64,000 nucleotides of DNA from Branchinecta lynchi (lineage: Eukaryota > Arthropoda > Branchiopoda > Anostraca > Branchinectidae), in the NCBI GenBank assembly GCA_023053575.1, contig JAKZAP010000008.1, forward strand, positions 2,257,001-2,321,000, written 5' to 3'. Shown here one piece after another: positions 38,401-39,163 of this stretch (position 1 is its first letter; the number at the start of each line of letters is the position of its first letter). The notes beneath the pieces are model-generated. The model was given only the letters and a program-made list of their open reading frames with translations. It ran no database searches and was not told where the DNA came from. The translations under genes were made by a program, and so were the position numbers.

Positions 38401-38807
38401 AAAAGCGTTTTCAATTGCCAGAGTCAAACACTGTGTTACTGTGTTTATGTTTAAAAGCGTTCTAAACCTCCGTGTTACGCGCGGGTTTAACACCGATTGC
38501 CCAGAACACGCAACTCTCCCGAATAGCAAGTTACGTTACGTGTTTAGACGTTAGACCCAAGAGTAAACACGGTGGGATGAAAACGGGTATTTGCAGATTG
38601 GTGTTAAACTCATTGTTGTCGGATAACCTAACTCAGAAAGCTCCTTATACAGGAAACACCAGACACTTGGGGAGTAAAAAAACAATTGGAAACAACCGAG
38701 AGGGCGACGAAGGCGCCTATTGTATGTTTCGAGACCAACGGACCTTCGTTATCTTCTTTTATTCCTTTCAGAGCCTCGAAGCCACGATGCGTGACCTGAA
38801 GATCTGA
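8407..38807 (+). CDS. ARPC1: ARPC1: Arp2/3 complex subunit 1 (WD40 protein), full coding region in nine exons
   Basis: ARPC1 is the seven-bladed beta-propeller subunit of the Arp2/3 complex, which nucleates branched actin filaments in the cytoplasm. Exons at 8408-8474, 10714-10865, 11699-11807, 15331-15503, 19664-19781, 32288-32466, 33508-33608, 35003-35183 and 38772-38807 join in phase through GT-AG introns into 371 codons plus TGA. Animal ARPC1 proteins are about 370 residues. Diagnostic family stretches include [59 protein letters not shown] and SLDWHPNN. The family insert in the C-terminal third ([12 protein letters not shown]) and the closing [15 protein letters not shown] are also present. 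The fit in length, order and phase leaves little doubt. Vertebrate A and B paralogues cannot be distinguished here. Introns 1, 3, 4, 5 and 8 are large and filled with transposons. Confidence 0.97.
8408..8474 (+). CDS. ARPC1: ARPC1 coding exon 1
   Basis: Residues 1-22 plus one base (phase 1 end): [20 protein letters not shown] and on. The ATG at 8408 lies one base after a 3' splice site. The donor GTAAGT begins at 8475. Confidence 0.93.
8611..8965. mobile_element. TA-flanked MITE 'GTTGCGTTTTTGC', copy 1
   Basis: Ends TAGTTGCGTTTTTGCTGATA and CAGCAAAAACAACTA are inverted and flanked by TA. The interior repeats ACCATGGTAT and CGTGGTA. It lies in ARPC1 intron 1, 136 bases after exon 1. Confidence 0.75.
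8997..10270 (+). repeat. Composite dispersed repeat with poly-G start, ACCGACTGGCTGG block and CCGGATTCCGGACGAAC tandem units
   Basis: Begins with a G run and ACAAGGTATTTACCGACTGG. It continues with CGGGTCTTGTCTTCGC (also at 48030), then four degenerate units of about 136 bp near 9413, 9509, 9647 and 9782, each with CCGGATTCCGGACGAACT. It then has CACAGACAGACGGACAAACG and TTTTTGCGATGTCATAGG. It closes with CGACTGTTT-type words, a GCCGCGGCGCTTCGCGCCG hairpin and a G-run/C-run pair near 10223-10256. The second half recurs at 48000-48845. Confidence 0.65.
10274..10713. other. ARPC1 intron 1, last part
   Basis: No recognised repeat or gene. Ends with the 3' splice site TTTATATTTTTCAG. Confidence 0.5.
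10714..10865 (+). CDS. ARPC1: ARPC1 coding exon 2
   Basis: Acceptor CAG at 10711-10713, donor GTAAGT from 10866, phase 1 in and phase 0 out. It encodes the end of blade 1 and most of the second blade ([30 protein letters not shown]). Confidence 0.95.
10945..11292. repeat. Fold-back inverted repeat element in ARPC1 intron 2
   Basis: Ends are long inverted repeats: the left arm runs from about 10955 (GTAGACCAGTCTACCACAAA) through CCTATGCCAAACGC, and the right arm is its complement ending near 11290. The interior repeats GGCATAGGGTATCCAGCGTT several times in both directions. It is a non-coding fold-back element. It lies 80 bases after exon 2. Confidence 0.75.
11699..11807 (+). CDS. ARPC1: ARPC1 coding exon 3
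   Basis: Acceptor TTTCAG ending at 11698, donor GTAAGT from 11808, phase 0 in and phase 1 out. It encodes DRNAYVWSQ through [16 protein letters not shown]. Confidence 0.95.
12262..13234 (+). mobile_element. MITE, family 'GCGTGTTCCACC', copy A, split by a LINE fragment
   Basis: Both ends carry GAGCGTGTTCCAC (left) and its complement GTGGAACACGCTC (right, ending at 13234). Shared landmarks are ACGCATGACGTCACG, CACGTTACAGAGATGC and TTACCACGCTTACTACGC. About 700 bp of LINE sequence is inserted after the GAGCATAGTAAG block. Four other copies in the window let the interruption be recognised. Confidence 0.75.
12432..13130 (+). mobile_element. LINE 3' fragment (family I) with (GATT)n tail
   Basis: A broken reading frame around 12575-12886 matches the C-terminal third of the intact LINE ORF2 at 22538-25183: [12 protein letters not shown] corresponds to [10 protein letters not shown], then IAYAALASS and [11 protein letters not shown]. 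The 3' end has the family signature TACTCCGTC...GACGGGGAATAAAT followed by GATTGATTGATTGA. It is dead, and nested inside MITE copy A. Confidence 0.8.
13235..13970. other. Intron 3 stretch without recognised features
   Basis: An A18 run sits near 13281-13298. The minus-strand open frames here are unlike any family I know and lack support. No repeat boundary was recognised. Confidence 0.4.
13971..14376 (-). mobile_element. MITE, family 'CTCGCCGTTCCCCGAGGA', copy 3
   Basis: Inverted orientation relative to copy 1. It starts CTCGCCGTTCCCCGAGGA and ends GGAACGGCAAGAATACGCC. It carries the same CCCCGTATTCTCGCGAGTCC, AAGTGGATCC and GTTCTCGCTGTTT blocks as the other copies. Confidence 0.75.
14411..14692. 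repeat. Inverted-repeat element rich in CTGCAG/AGCGCTGC
   Basis: The ends GAGCCTTGTTTTTGTTGCA and TTGCAACAAAAACGAGGCTC form a near-perfect inverted repeat of about 20 bp. The interior is GC-rich with many GCTGCAG and CAGCGCT words. Overlapping frames on both strands look like shadows of this composition, not genes. Probably a MITE; no target duplication was established. Confidence 0.5.
14883..15165 (+). mobile_element. LINE C-terminal fragment (family II) with (CTTAT)n tail
   Basis: The short frame 14883-15068 reads [14 protein letters not shown], then [10 protein letters not shown], the C-terminal region seen in the minus-strand fragment at 16543. It is followed by the family 3' signature ATGGCC...GGCTTTTTGTGCAAT and a tail of CTTATCTTATC. 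Only the last part of the element remains. Confidence 0.7.
15331..15503 (+). CDS. ARPC1: ARPC1 coding exon 4
   Basis: Acceptor TTCTAG ending at 15330, donor GTAAAG from 15504, phase 1 in and phase 0 out. It encodes [18 protein letters not shown], then [14 protein letters not shown] and SLDWHPNN, the most conserved part of the family. Confidence 0.96.
15614..16910. mobile_element. Element bounded by inverted arrays of CGACAACTCGCCACA-type motifs
   Basis: At 15630-15790 the motif CGACAACTCGCCACA and variants repeat about eight times. At 16810-16905 the complementary motif (TGTGGCGAGTTGTC-like) repeats about five times. The two arrays face each other around roughly 1 kb that includes a LINE fragment. 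This arrangement suggests a DNA element with repetitive terminal inverted repeats. No transposase is present and the exact ends are unclear. Confidence 0.5.
16378..16800 (-). mobile_element. LINE C-terminal fragment (family II), minus strand
   Basis: The minus-strand frame reads [18 protein letters not shown], a Cys/His cluster typical of the C-terminus of many non-LTR ORF2 proteins. [12 protein letters not shown] follows, as in the 14883 copy. Downstream is GGCCGGATGGCTTTAATGTG and a short ATTC-type tail near 16378-16392. Confidence 0.7.
17395..17602 (+). repeat. Dispersed repeat, inverted partner at 37225-37345
   Basis: Contains a GTTGCCCAGGCAAC hairpin and the blocks AAAGTGTTGC, CTAACGGTTAAATGCTGAA (as complement) and CAACACTTCACGTTGCC. 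These reappear in the opposite orientation at 37225-37345 in intron 8. Non-coding and of unknown class. Confidence 0.55.
17603..18320 (+). repeat. Tandem array of about 160-bp units, 4.5 copies
   Basis: The phrase AAAAACAT(C/G)ATAACTACAC recurs at 17603, 17763, 17921, 18081 and 18241, giving periods of 158-160 bp. Units 2-5 are nearly identical and the first is the most diverged. AT-rich, non-coding, in ARPC1 intron 4. Confidence 0.9.
18480..18906 (+). mobile_element. LINE 3' fragment (family I) with (ATT)n tail
   Basis: The broken frame around 18545-18700 contains [13 protein letters not shown] and LFTNM-like pieces that line up with the ORF2 C-terminus of the intact LINE ([14 protein letters not shown]). 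The end has ATTACTCCGTC...GATGGGCAATAAATC followed by ATTATTATTATTAT. Dead fragment in intron 4. Confidence 0.65.
19340..19615 (+). mobile_element. LINE RT C-terminal fragment just upstream of exon 5
   Basis: Plus-strand pieces read [30 protein letters not shown] and NFLRVI across shifted frames, close to the fragment at 34074-34391. It ends about 50 bases before ARPC1 exon 5. Frame breaks show that it is dead. Confidence 0.65.
19664..19781 (+). CDS. ARPC1: ARPC1 coding exon 5
   Basis: Acceptor TTTCAG ending at 19663, donor GTAAAA from 19782, phase 0 in and phase 1 out. It encodes [20 protein letters not shown], then [12 protein letters not shown]. Confidence 0.95.
19810..20069 (+). mobile_element. 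MITE, family 'GCGTGTTCCACC', copy B
   Basis: Starts GAGCGTGCTCC and retains ACATGACGTCACGGAT, ATCACGTTACAGAGAT, TTCGAGAAGGTTGGAACGG and AGTAACTAATAG. The right terminal repeat is lost. It lies 28 bases after exon 5. Confidence 0.7.
20120..20537 (-). mobile_element. MITE, family 'CTCGCCGTTCCCCGAGGA', copy 4
   Basis: Starts AGGCGTATTCTCGCCGTTCC and ends with the complement, CGGGGAACGGCGAGAATATG. Same internal landmarks and orientation as copy 3. This copy has the best-preserved terminal repeats. Confidence 0.8.
20657..21103 (-). repeat. 3' LTR of the Gypsy element
   Basis: 447 bp, starting TGTTATCAAG and ending TTGGTTACA on the plus strand. It appears identical to 30971-31417. A G-rich tract lies directly outside its inner edge. 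Confidence 0.93.
21104..21122 (-). promoter_or_regulatory. Polypurine tract of the Gypsy element
   Basis: On the minus strand a run of purines (GGAAGGGGGGAGG) sits immediately upstream of the 3' LTR. This is the expected primer site for plus-strand DNA synthesis. Confidence 0.8.
21453..22541 (+). CDS. LINE ORF1 protein with CCHC zinc knuckles
   Basis: 362 codons. The N-terminal two-thirds shows no domain I can name. The C-terminal part has CCHC knuckles: [14 protein letters not shown] at roughly residue 290, a Cys-rich segment [10 protein letters not shown], and [16 protein letters not shown] near the end. ORF1 proteins of this type bind their own RNA and act as nucleic acid chaperones. The stop TGA (22539-22541) overlaps the ORF2 start ATG (22538-22540) as ATGA, which suggests termination-reinitiation coupling. 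The start at 21453 is the first in-frame ATG; upstream sequence is non-coding. Confidence 0.9.
   Translation: MRLIWNAVLNFVSRSMLGGIKKEVFLNRAVEFFEHDDILAAKELLHKEAGVTERCVKSAKDLDNVTDIAKWFAVCAKNNLALPKFVIFEPQEVPTCAEDIGACIKTQVNTMCRKFDGLYEQMISRGQGQVSKPVSSPLSPTPLPYSVVVKNPPSLNSPEERMTFLNDMCGDHLRDEPVELKQTKNEWRVVVGRKATANHIASSLKSKCEGLETLVKTPVFIGVLKRIPPLYSAEKLKDSIPNCTKVEQCGHTRTFKVFFDTRENLTSAVNDPPKFGYERFQIEEFVFLPRRCFQCHSYGHIAAQCPNSPRCQNCAGEKHCDSPNERCSRPVACTLCNQKGHTCSSFKCPELRKLAGRSTNSK
22538..25183 (+). CDS. LINE ORF2: AP-type endonuclease plus reverse transcriptase
   Basis: 881 codons, uninterrupted. Residues 1-230 are an apurinic-type endonuclease: [15 protein letters not shown] (catalytic Glu), [15 protein letters not shown] and a terminal SIDHIPI (catalytic Asp-His). 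From about residue 450 the reverse transcriptase has [69 protein letters not shown] (catalytic Asp-Asp) and [16 protein letters not shown]-terminal thumb-like region of about 130 residues follows. There is no RNase H domain. All catalytic motifs are present, so the copy may be competent. Degenerate relatives lie at 12432, 18480 and 52085. Confidence 0.95.
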   Translation: MKVISWNMNGGVINKTPIIEHFCSTADIVCVQEHFLTSDNLSLLTFPDRYCVTAVPAKVSLTGGRPSGGLAVLSRLHLRHVLIMQSDYLLAIRIDRLAVICVYLPTNYNNEKSDYKFNLSIESLACCMRKVKLLGIDSVIIGDFNCDVMDPSTHRTQSLLGVLNDEFKVLPKDGQFTYVHTSGSTSNLDHAFTSSGISGSVSLMYESFSIDHIPIQCSLSLQEPPTVSARVDRKWFEVRDWKRFDCSLYQSVLDGVLSKIRVPFDLLQPRLRGSISDAKTRLNIFLAEISHGLKVAESAAVPVRKVRRGTEVPGFTSDPSLVNSCKSAKFWFAVWKECDRPRSGVVNSLRVFTKRKFDKALRDHQCKVKAGFTERIMNNPSSIWKLREKESKVCYKEKIESKVWQTYFTNEFSAPDVTLSSPFAVELDNILIDHPPSNFVVSRDVVIDCILKLSKKRSSGSDGISAIQLIYGTLLLFDYLTLLYQMILCTGIVPDSFCVGMITPVLKKGKPENSCSSYRPITVSSTFCKIFERLVSASIRKFCWMPEFQFGFRKGLGCLHALLVLSEVLIDASNSGETLVLGFHDVSRAFDSSIHPQVILEAYRRGVPLDIVKVLYYMYRLLKACIKIPNDPHKTVEVPVEKGVRQGSVISPDLFNNSVLEAQSKIRTSCILKGLDLSLLTYADDLLNLCRLVPTLIENYDILEKEYKKVGLKFNPSKSNILFFNDRLSISQPVKLGSTLLEPSDQVIYLGVPIGRSLRETRCLLIEYLGKKLRTAYASIVVNKRRFCRKYLAILYNTVALPHVLYLTPFWKIFTRFEIKHIRSLFFRYLKFLLKLPLWTRNTYLINRFKVNEPVTAVEDLRARILRSCNHPWITRLYGQE
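25342..26137 (-). other. Gypsy 3' internal region, non-coding
   Basis: Between the LINE tail and the end of Gypsy pol. Overlapping minus-strand frames (25360-25816) are arginine- and cysteine-rich, without transmembrane or env-like features. I regard it as the 3' untranslated region of the Gypsy element. Confidence 0.5.
26138..30073 (-). CDS. pol: Gypsy Pol polyprotein (protease, RT, RNase H, integrase)
   Basis: A 1311-codon open frame in the -1 frame relative to gag and overlapping it by 76 bases. In order: retropepsin with [10 protein letters not shown]; reverse transcriptase with [23 protein letters not shown] and FLDDV; RNase H with [11 protein letters not shown] and TDHNSLRWL; integrase core with DLVGPFPK (first Asp), MSDNGSHF (second Asp) and MGILERRHR (Glu); and a GPY/F module ([11 protein letters not shown]). 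The integrase zinc domain (HHCC) normally found between RNase H and the core is missing: [10 protein letters not shown] passes almost directly into [19 protein letters not shown]. That is an in-frame loss of roughly 100-150 residues compared with usual Gypsy Pol. The first codons of the frame overlap gag and are probably reached by frameshifting, not from an own start. Confidence 0.92.
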   Translation of the reverse strand: MQSLFQSGTYRRQMSRSFKLVRSPVKAGARDPSVKILPAAKRVNEVYTGNWQDLPMIKCFVAKDRSIFSLFDSGAAKSLIRSSVFRKLDQSCVVEQEKEEGAFRSITGNSLRYSSRAVISLMLNGRCATFEVYVCDELPYPLVIGFTDMKRNKLMFDAEFCEVFFKDRLSKDSRDCNVVAVEAKVEAKKSELGSNPNVSAGFHSAPENASSVEPPILTDATVFEACSEPIPVTDRVVVIISNRVTVNPSSISRIDVCLKTKKATPTLGYFPGKQYKGLDIEDQVVEVSTSGRFCLLVTNTSDQPVSLRKSEIGYLVPLCESDIHSDAQGVINYVSGLINSVAVSNTSTKPSDLSVPKDPKDMTKEEFTELFDLSHLESEQVKNHFLDLAYKRRLAFATHESHLDACDLISHAINTNGAPPVKSRPYTVPHAQREILKSKIDGLLESKIIEECDGPYSSPVILLKKKNLGEYRMAVDYRKLNRDTVKDCYNLPNIQDMLDRMSLSRVFSQLDFLSGFYQCLVEEEDRDKTGFITPFGLFRFIRAPFGLCNMPATFQRLMERVFRSLLFKYLECFLDDVTVHTRDTKDQLDCLEVVLDKVIEAHLKLRPSKCSFLATSVTVLGHVLSNGTIKPDPNKIAAIKNLKYPSNIKEVRSAVGLFSWFRKYVPDFSQIAMPLTALMKKGIPFKFESVEKAAFDILRQKLMVEPILGLARPGEGGYILSTDASKEAIACKLSQMQDGREVVLHYGSRRLNKAEANYTVTEMEALSVVHFIKQFRQYLYGTRFKVETDHNSLRWLMTTKEPTGRLARWALTLQEYDFEIVYRPEPMNVTPNAPLQEMPVPAGVLDMVFVDLVGPFPKTSNGNTYILSITDYFSRHVHLVPIVDAKANTFLRAFVEKYCHIFGFCHTLMSDNGSHFKNSEVDVFCKNMNIVHKFSSAEHPASMGILERRHRDIASILSQFVDQSHRDDWDSWLSYVSFCMNTAFHESLQDNSFFLMFLRDAVLPVDALMKSRTFYDSHVSYKSEMLGRMQKTYEHVWKNIDESRDTQKFQHDKKSHFKPHEVGDVVYLRILKKGRAHKLNDTHFEGPYRVIAKVGVVDYVIKHMHKKLKQKTVHYDLLKPGKTRNPWVVDPPDQGEEEREDSDFGDGEDVVRNSDVSNPLTQSNDDTDLEAADLSVSIPHPRTPNDGNLTTRTDARPTLTSTPLLTRTETRTQTPRHTPFHSFLSAEDSGHLQPRALFPENDTDRSELVLELSESPEEPAVEDSPTVDPPNLRPSRMTKPPERLGYDRPGGVNATGIDKAMALSILQKLLE
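29958..30022 (-). promoter_or_regulatory. Programmed -1 frameshift signal (slippery site plus stem and possible pseudoknot)
   Basis: On the minus strand the heptamer T TTA AAC (30016-30022) is in the correct gag phase for -1 slippage. A 6-nt spacer (30010-30015) follows, then stem GGTCGC (30004-30009) pairing with GCGACC (29980-29985). The loop contains GCAGG (29991-29995), which can pair with CCTGC (29958-29962) to form an H-type pseudoknot. Slippage here joins gag exactly to the pol frame. Confidence 0.8.
29998..30804 (-). CDS. gag: Gypsy Gag protein with CCHC zinc knuckle
   Basis: 268 codons. It ends with a single CCHC knuckle ([14 protein letters not shown]) following a basic, glycine/arginine-rich linker, the usual nucleocapsid arrangement of Gypsy Gag. 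The N-terminal part is predicted capsid-like by position only. Two Met codons (30804 and 30792) could start it. The stop TAA lies just after a T TTA AAC heptamer in the gag frame, so most ribosomes would end here and a minority would enter pol. Confidence 0.9.
   Translation of the reverse strand: MVFKMSSDEGDTKDDVRVKLNADNSSLVLKLLGSLPDYGGKTDVSEFLKKVDILTKIVDWSLLKEYLGLKLSGDAFSFFVATKDCDFDSFKEGFETRFACTTHRRKLKYGQIALEAGQSLLAYCGLVKEACVERFGEDVNDSVVIHEIRNGLPDKYAKLLYEKSPAKLEKCVGILANAEEVEAAMRMRSLVKAAGASNNVSASRGDSHVQNYRGGYSRGRKHNVSVANGSRPAQNKYSKDGKPICNRCSKVGHIAVKCRVHLNSSGRQ
30943..30968 (-). promoter_or_regulatory. Primer-binding-site-like sequence next to the 5' LTR
   Basis: Two bases inside the LTR the minus strand reads TGGTCGCAGCGAGGGA. 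Its complement looks like a tRNA 3' end, with a T-loop-like TTCAATA, an acceptor strand CGCTGCG and CCA. CGCTGCG is a common tRNA-Ser acceptor 3' strand, but one extra base before CCA makes the tRNA identity uncertain. Confidence 0.6.
30971..31417 (-). repeat. 5' LTR of the Gypsy element
   Basis: 447 bp, appearing identical to 20657-21103. In the element's orientation it begins TGTAACCAAGG and ends GATAACA. Followed on the plus strand by GTTC, the target duplication. Confidence 0.93.
31808..32034. repeat. Long inverted repeat (fold-back), arms about 100 bp
   Basis: The left arm (31808 to about 31908) and right arm (about 31933-32034) are nearly perfect complements, with roughly 25 bp between them. 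The arms contain GCCCTTCTTGGCAAGGGTCC and CCTGACGAGGACCC. Pieces of the same family occur at 39424-39910, 45750-45840, 52690 and 55780-55945. It lies 254 bp before ARPC1 exon 6. Confidence 0.85.
32288..32466 (+). CDS. ARPC1: ARPC1 coding exon 6
   Basis: Acceptor TTTTCAG ending at 32287, donor GTAAGT from 32467, phase 1 in and phase 0 out. It encodes [20 protein letters not shown], then [11 protein letters not shown], ending SVVAA. Confidence 0.95.
32467..33507. other. ARPC1 intron 6
   Basis: No repeat or gene recognised apart from A-rich and G13 runs (near 32580 and 33156). Short frames are not supported. Confidence 0.5.
33508..33608 (+). CDS. ARPC1: ARPC1 coding exon 7
   Basis: Acceptor TTTTACAG ending at 33507, donor GTAAAA from 33609, phase 0 in and phase 2 out. 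It encodes [20 protein letters not shown], then [13 protein letters not shown]. The family hallmark 'GHD/GCCPML' is kept. Confidence 0.93.
34074..34391 (+). mobile_element. LINE RT C-terminal fragment in intron 7
   Basis: The frame contains [40 protein letters not shown] and SINSFKCIV. This is the C-terminal segment common to many non-LTR ORF2 proteins (HHRGH, NRxxxxWNSL). Related to 19340-19615. The frame ends in divergent sequence. Confidence 0.75.
34400..34975 (+). mobile_element. LINE RT thumb/C-terminal fragment with (ATT)n tail next to exon 8
   Basis: 34430-34590 reads [20 protein letters not shown] and [14 protein letters not shown]. After a frameshift, 34600-34810 reads [20 protein letters not shown] and ANSFVPFF. 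Both are standard non-LTR RT C-terminal blocks. It ends in ATTATTATTATTATA (34959-34975), 27 bp before ARPC1 exon 8. Confidence 0.75.
35003..35183 (+). CDS. ARPC1: ARPC1 coding exon 8
   Basis: Acceptor TTTGCAG ending at 35002, with a good branch-like TTCTAAT at 34988-34994; donor GTAAGG from 35184. Phase 2 in and phase 0 out. It encodes the ARPC1-specific insert ([12 protein letters not shown]) and HQNAISG through [15 protein letters not shown]. Confidence 0.95.
35184..35670. other. ARPC1 intron 8, first part
   Basis: AT-rich, with an A-rich run at 35450-35470. No gene or repeat boundary recognised. Confidence 0.4.
35675..35975. mobile_element. MITE-like element with CCTTGTCYCGGTCCTG inverted ends
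   Basis: The left end CCTTGTCCCGGTCCTGTCTC and the right end GCAGGACCGAGACAAGG form an inverted repeat. Internal short blocks (GTGCCGTTTTATTTA, CAGGACG) are also repeated. Non-coding. Confidence 0.6.
35986..36293. mobile_element. TA-flanked MITE 'GTTGCGTTTTTRCAGATACCATGG', copy 2
   Basis: The ends GTTGCGTTTTTACAGATACC and their complement GGTATCTGCTAAAACGCAAC are each flanked by TA. Internal TTATCGTGGTATC words recur. TA duplication and inverted ends are typical of Tc1/mariner-type MITEs. Other copies are at 8611-8965 and 62113-62480. Confidence 0.75.
37225..37400 (-). repeat. Dispersed repeat, inverted partner of 17395-17602
   Basis: Carries CTACGTTGCCAGGCAACG, GTGAAGTGTTGC and CGCTAACGGTTAAATGCTGA in the orientation opposite to the 17.4-kb copy. 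Confidence 0.55.
38105..38336 (-). mobile_element. MITE, family 'GCGTGTTCCACC', copy C (partial)
   Basis: Inverted orientation. Retains AACCTTCTCGATATAGTAA, TTCCAGCCTTGACG, GCGTAGTTACTACGGTAAGT and an end near GTAAAACACG. Fuses on the left with the AAAGTGTTGCTCTCGC repeat. Confidence 0.6.
38758..38763 (-). terminator. Candidate ACTR8 poly(A) signal AATAAA
   Basis: The minus strand reads AATAAA here, 228 bases past the ACTR8 stop. If used, the ACTR8 3' UTR would run antisense through the last ARPC1 exon. No nearer canonical AATAAA was seen; a TATAAA variant lies near 38930. Confidence 0.35.
38772..38807 (+). CDS. ARPC1: ARPC1 coding exon 9 (last)
   Basis: Acceptor TTCCTTTCAG ending at 38771. 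It encodes [11 protein letters not shown] then TGA (38805-38807), equal in length and pattern to the short ARPC1 C-terminus (a Leu-rich tail ending LKI or LRI). Confidence 0.93.
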   Translation, partial: SLEATMRDLKI

Positions 38808-38958
38808 GCTTCCCTGCTGGCTCGGCTGTCTCCTGCGTCTTTTTGTGTGGCTCAAATGTGCTTGTCTTCTGTGTATGGTATGTCTGTGCTTGTTCTCTTC
38901 TGGCTATTCCGTTTGTTATTGTACATTCTTTTATATTTTTAACTAAAAAGAGTATCAA

Positions 38959-38964
38959 ATTAAA
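38959..38964 (+). terminator. Candidate ARPC1 poly(A) signal ATTAAA
   Basis: ATTAAA, 152 bases past the ARPC1 stop and just before the ACTR8 stop codon on the other strand. It is the best variant signal in the gap between the genes. Confidence 0.4.
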
Positions 38965-38990
38965 ACAGTATTCACAATTTCGGTTTGTTT

Positions 38991-39163
38991 TCACCAAGCA
39001 AATGGCGCTCGTTCCCGTAAGACCTTGACGCTGTACCTTTTCCACTCTTTCGGACGTATCCACAACTCTTGACCGACGTCTGTGCAGGCAATGAGGTTCG
39101 CGCCTTTCCAAGCTACCGTCTCAGGGTCTTGATCTTTGGCTTTCGTGACAACTTCAACTGGTT
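38991..39163 (-). CDS. ACTR8: ACTR8 last exon
   Basis: Phase 1 in; acceptor GTTTTTACAG; stop TGA at 38991-38993. It encodes KDQDPETVAWKGANLIACTD, then GQELWIRPKEWKRYSVKVLR and ERAPFAW. This closely matches the ARP8 C-terminus (RPKDMDPRLIAWKGG... ending RERAAFVW). It is separated from the previous exon by a 10.8-kb intron. Confidence 0.96.
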
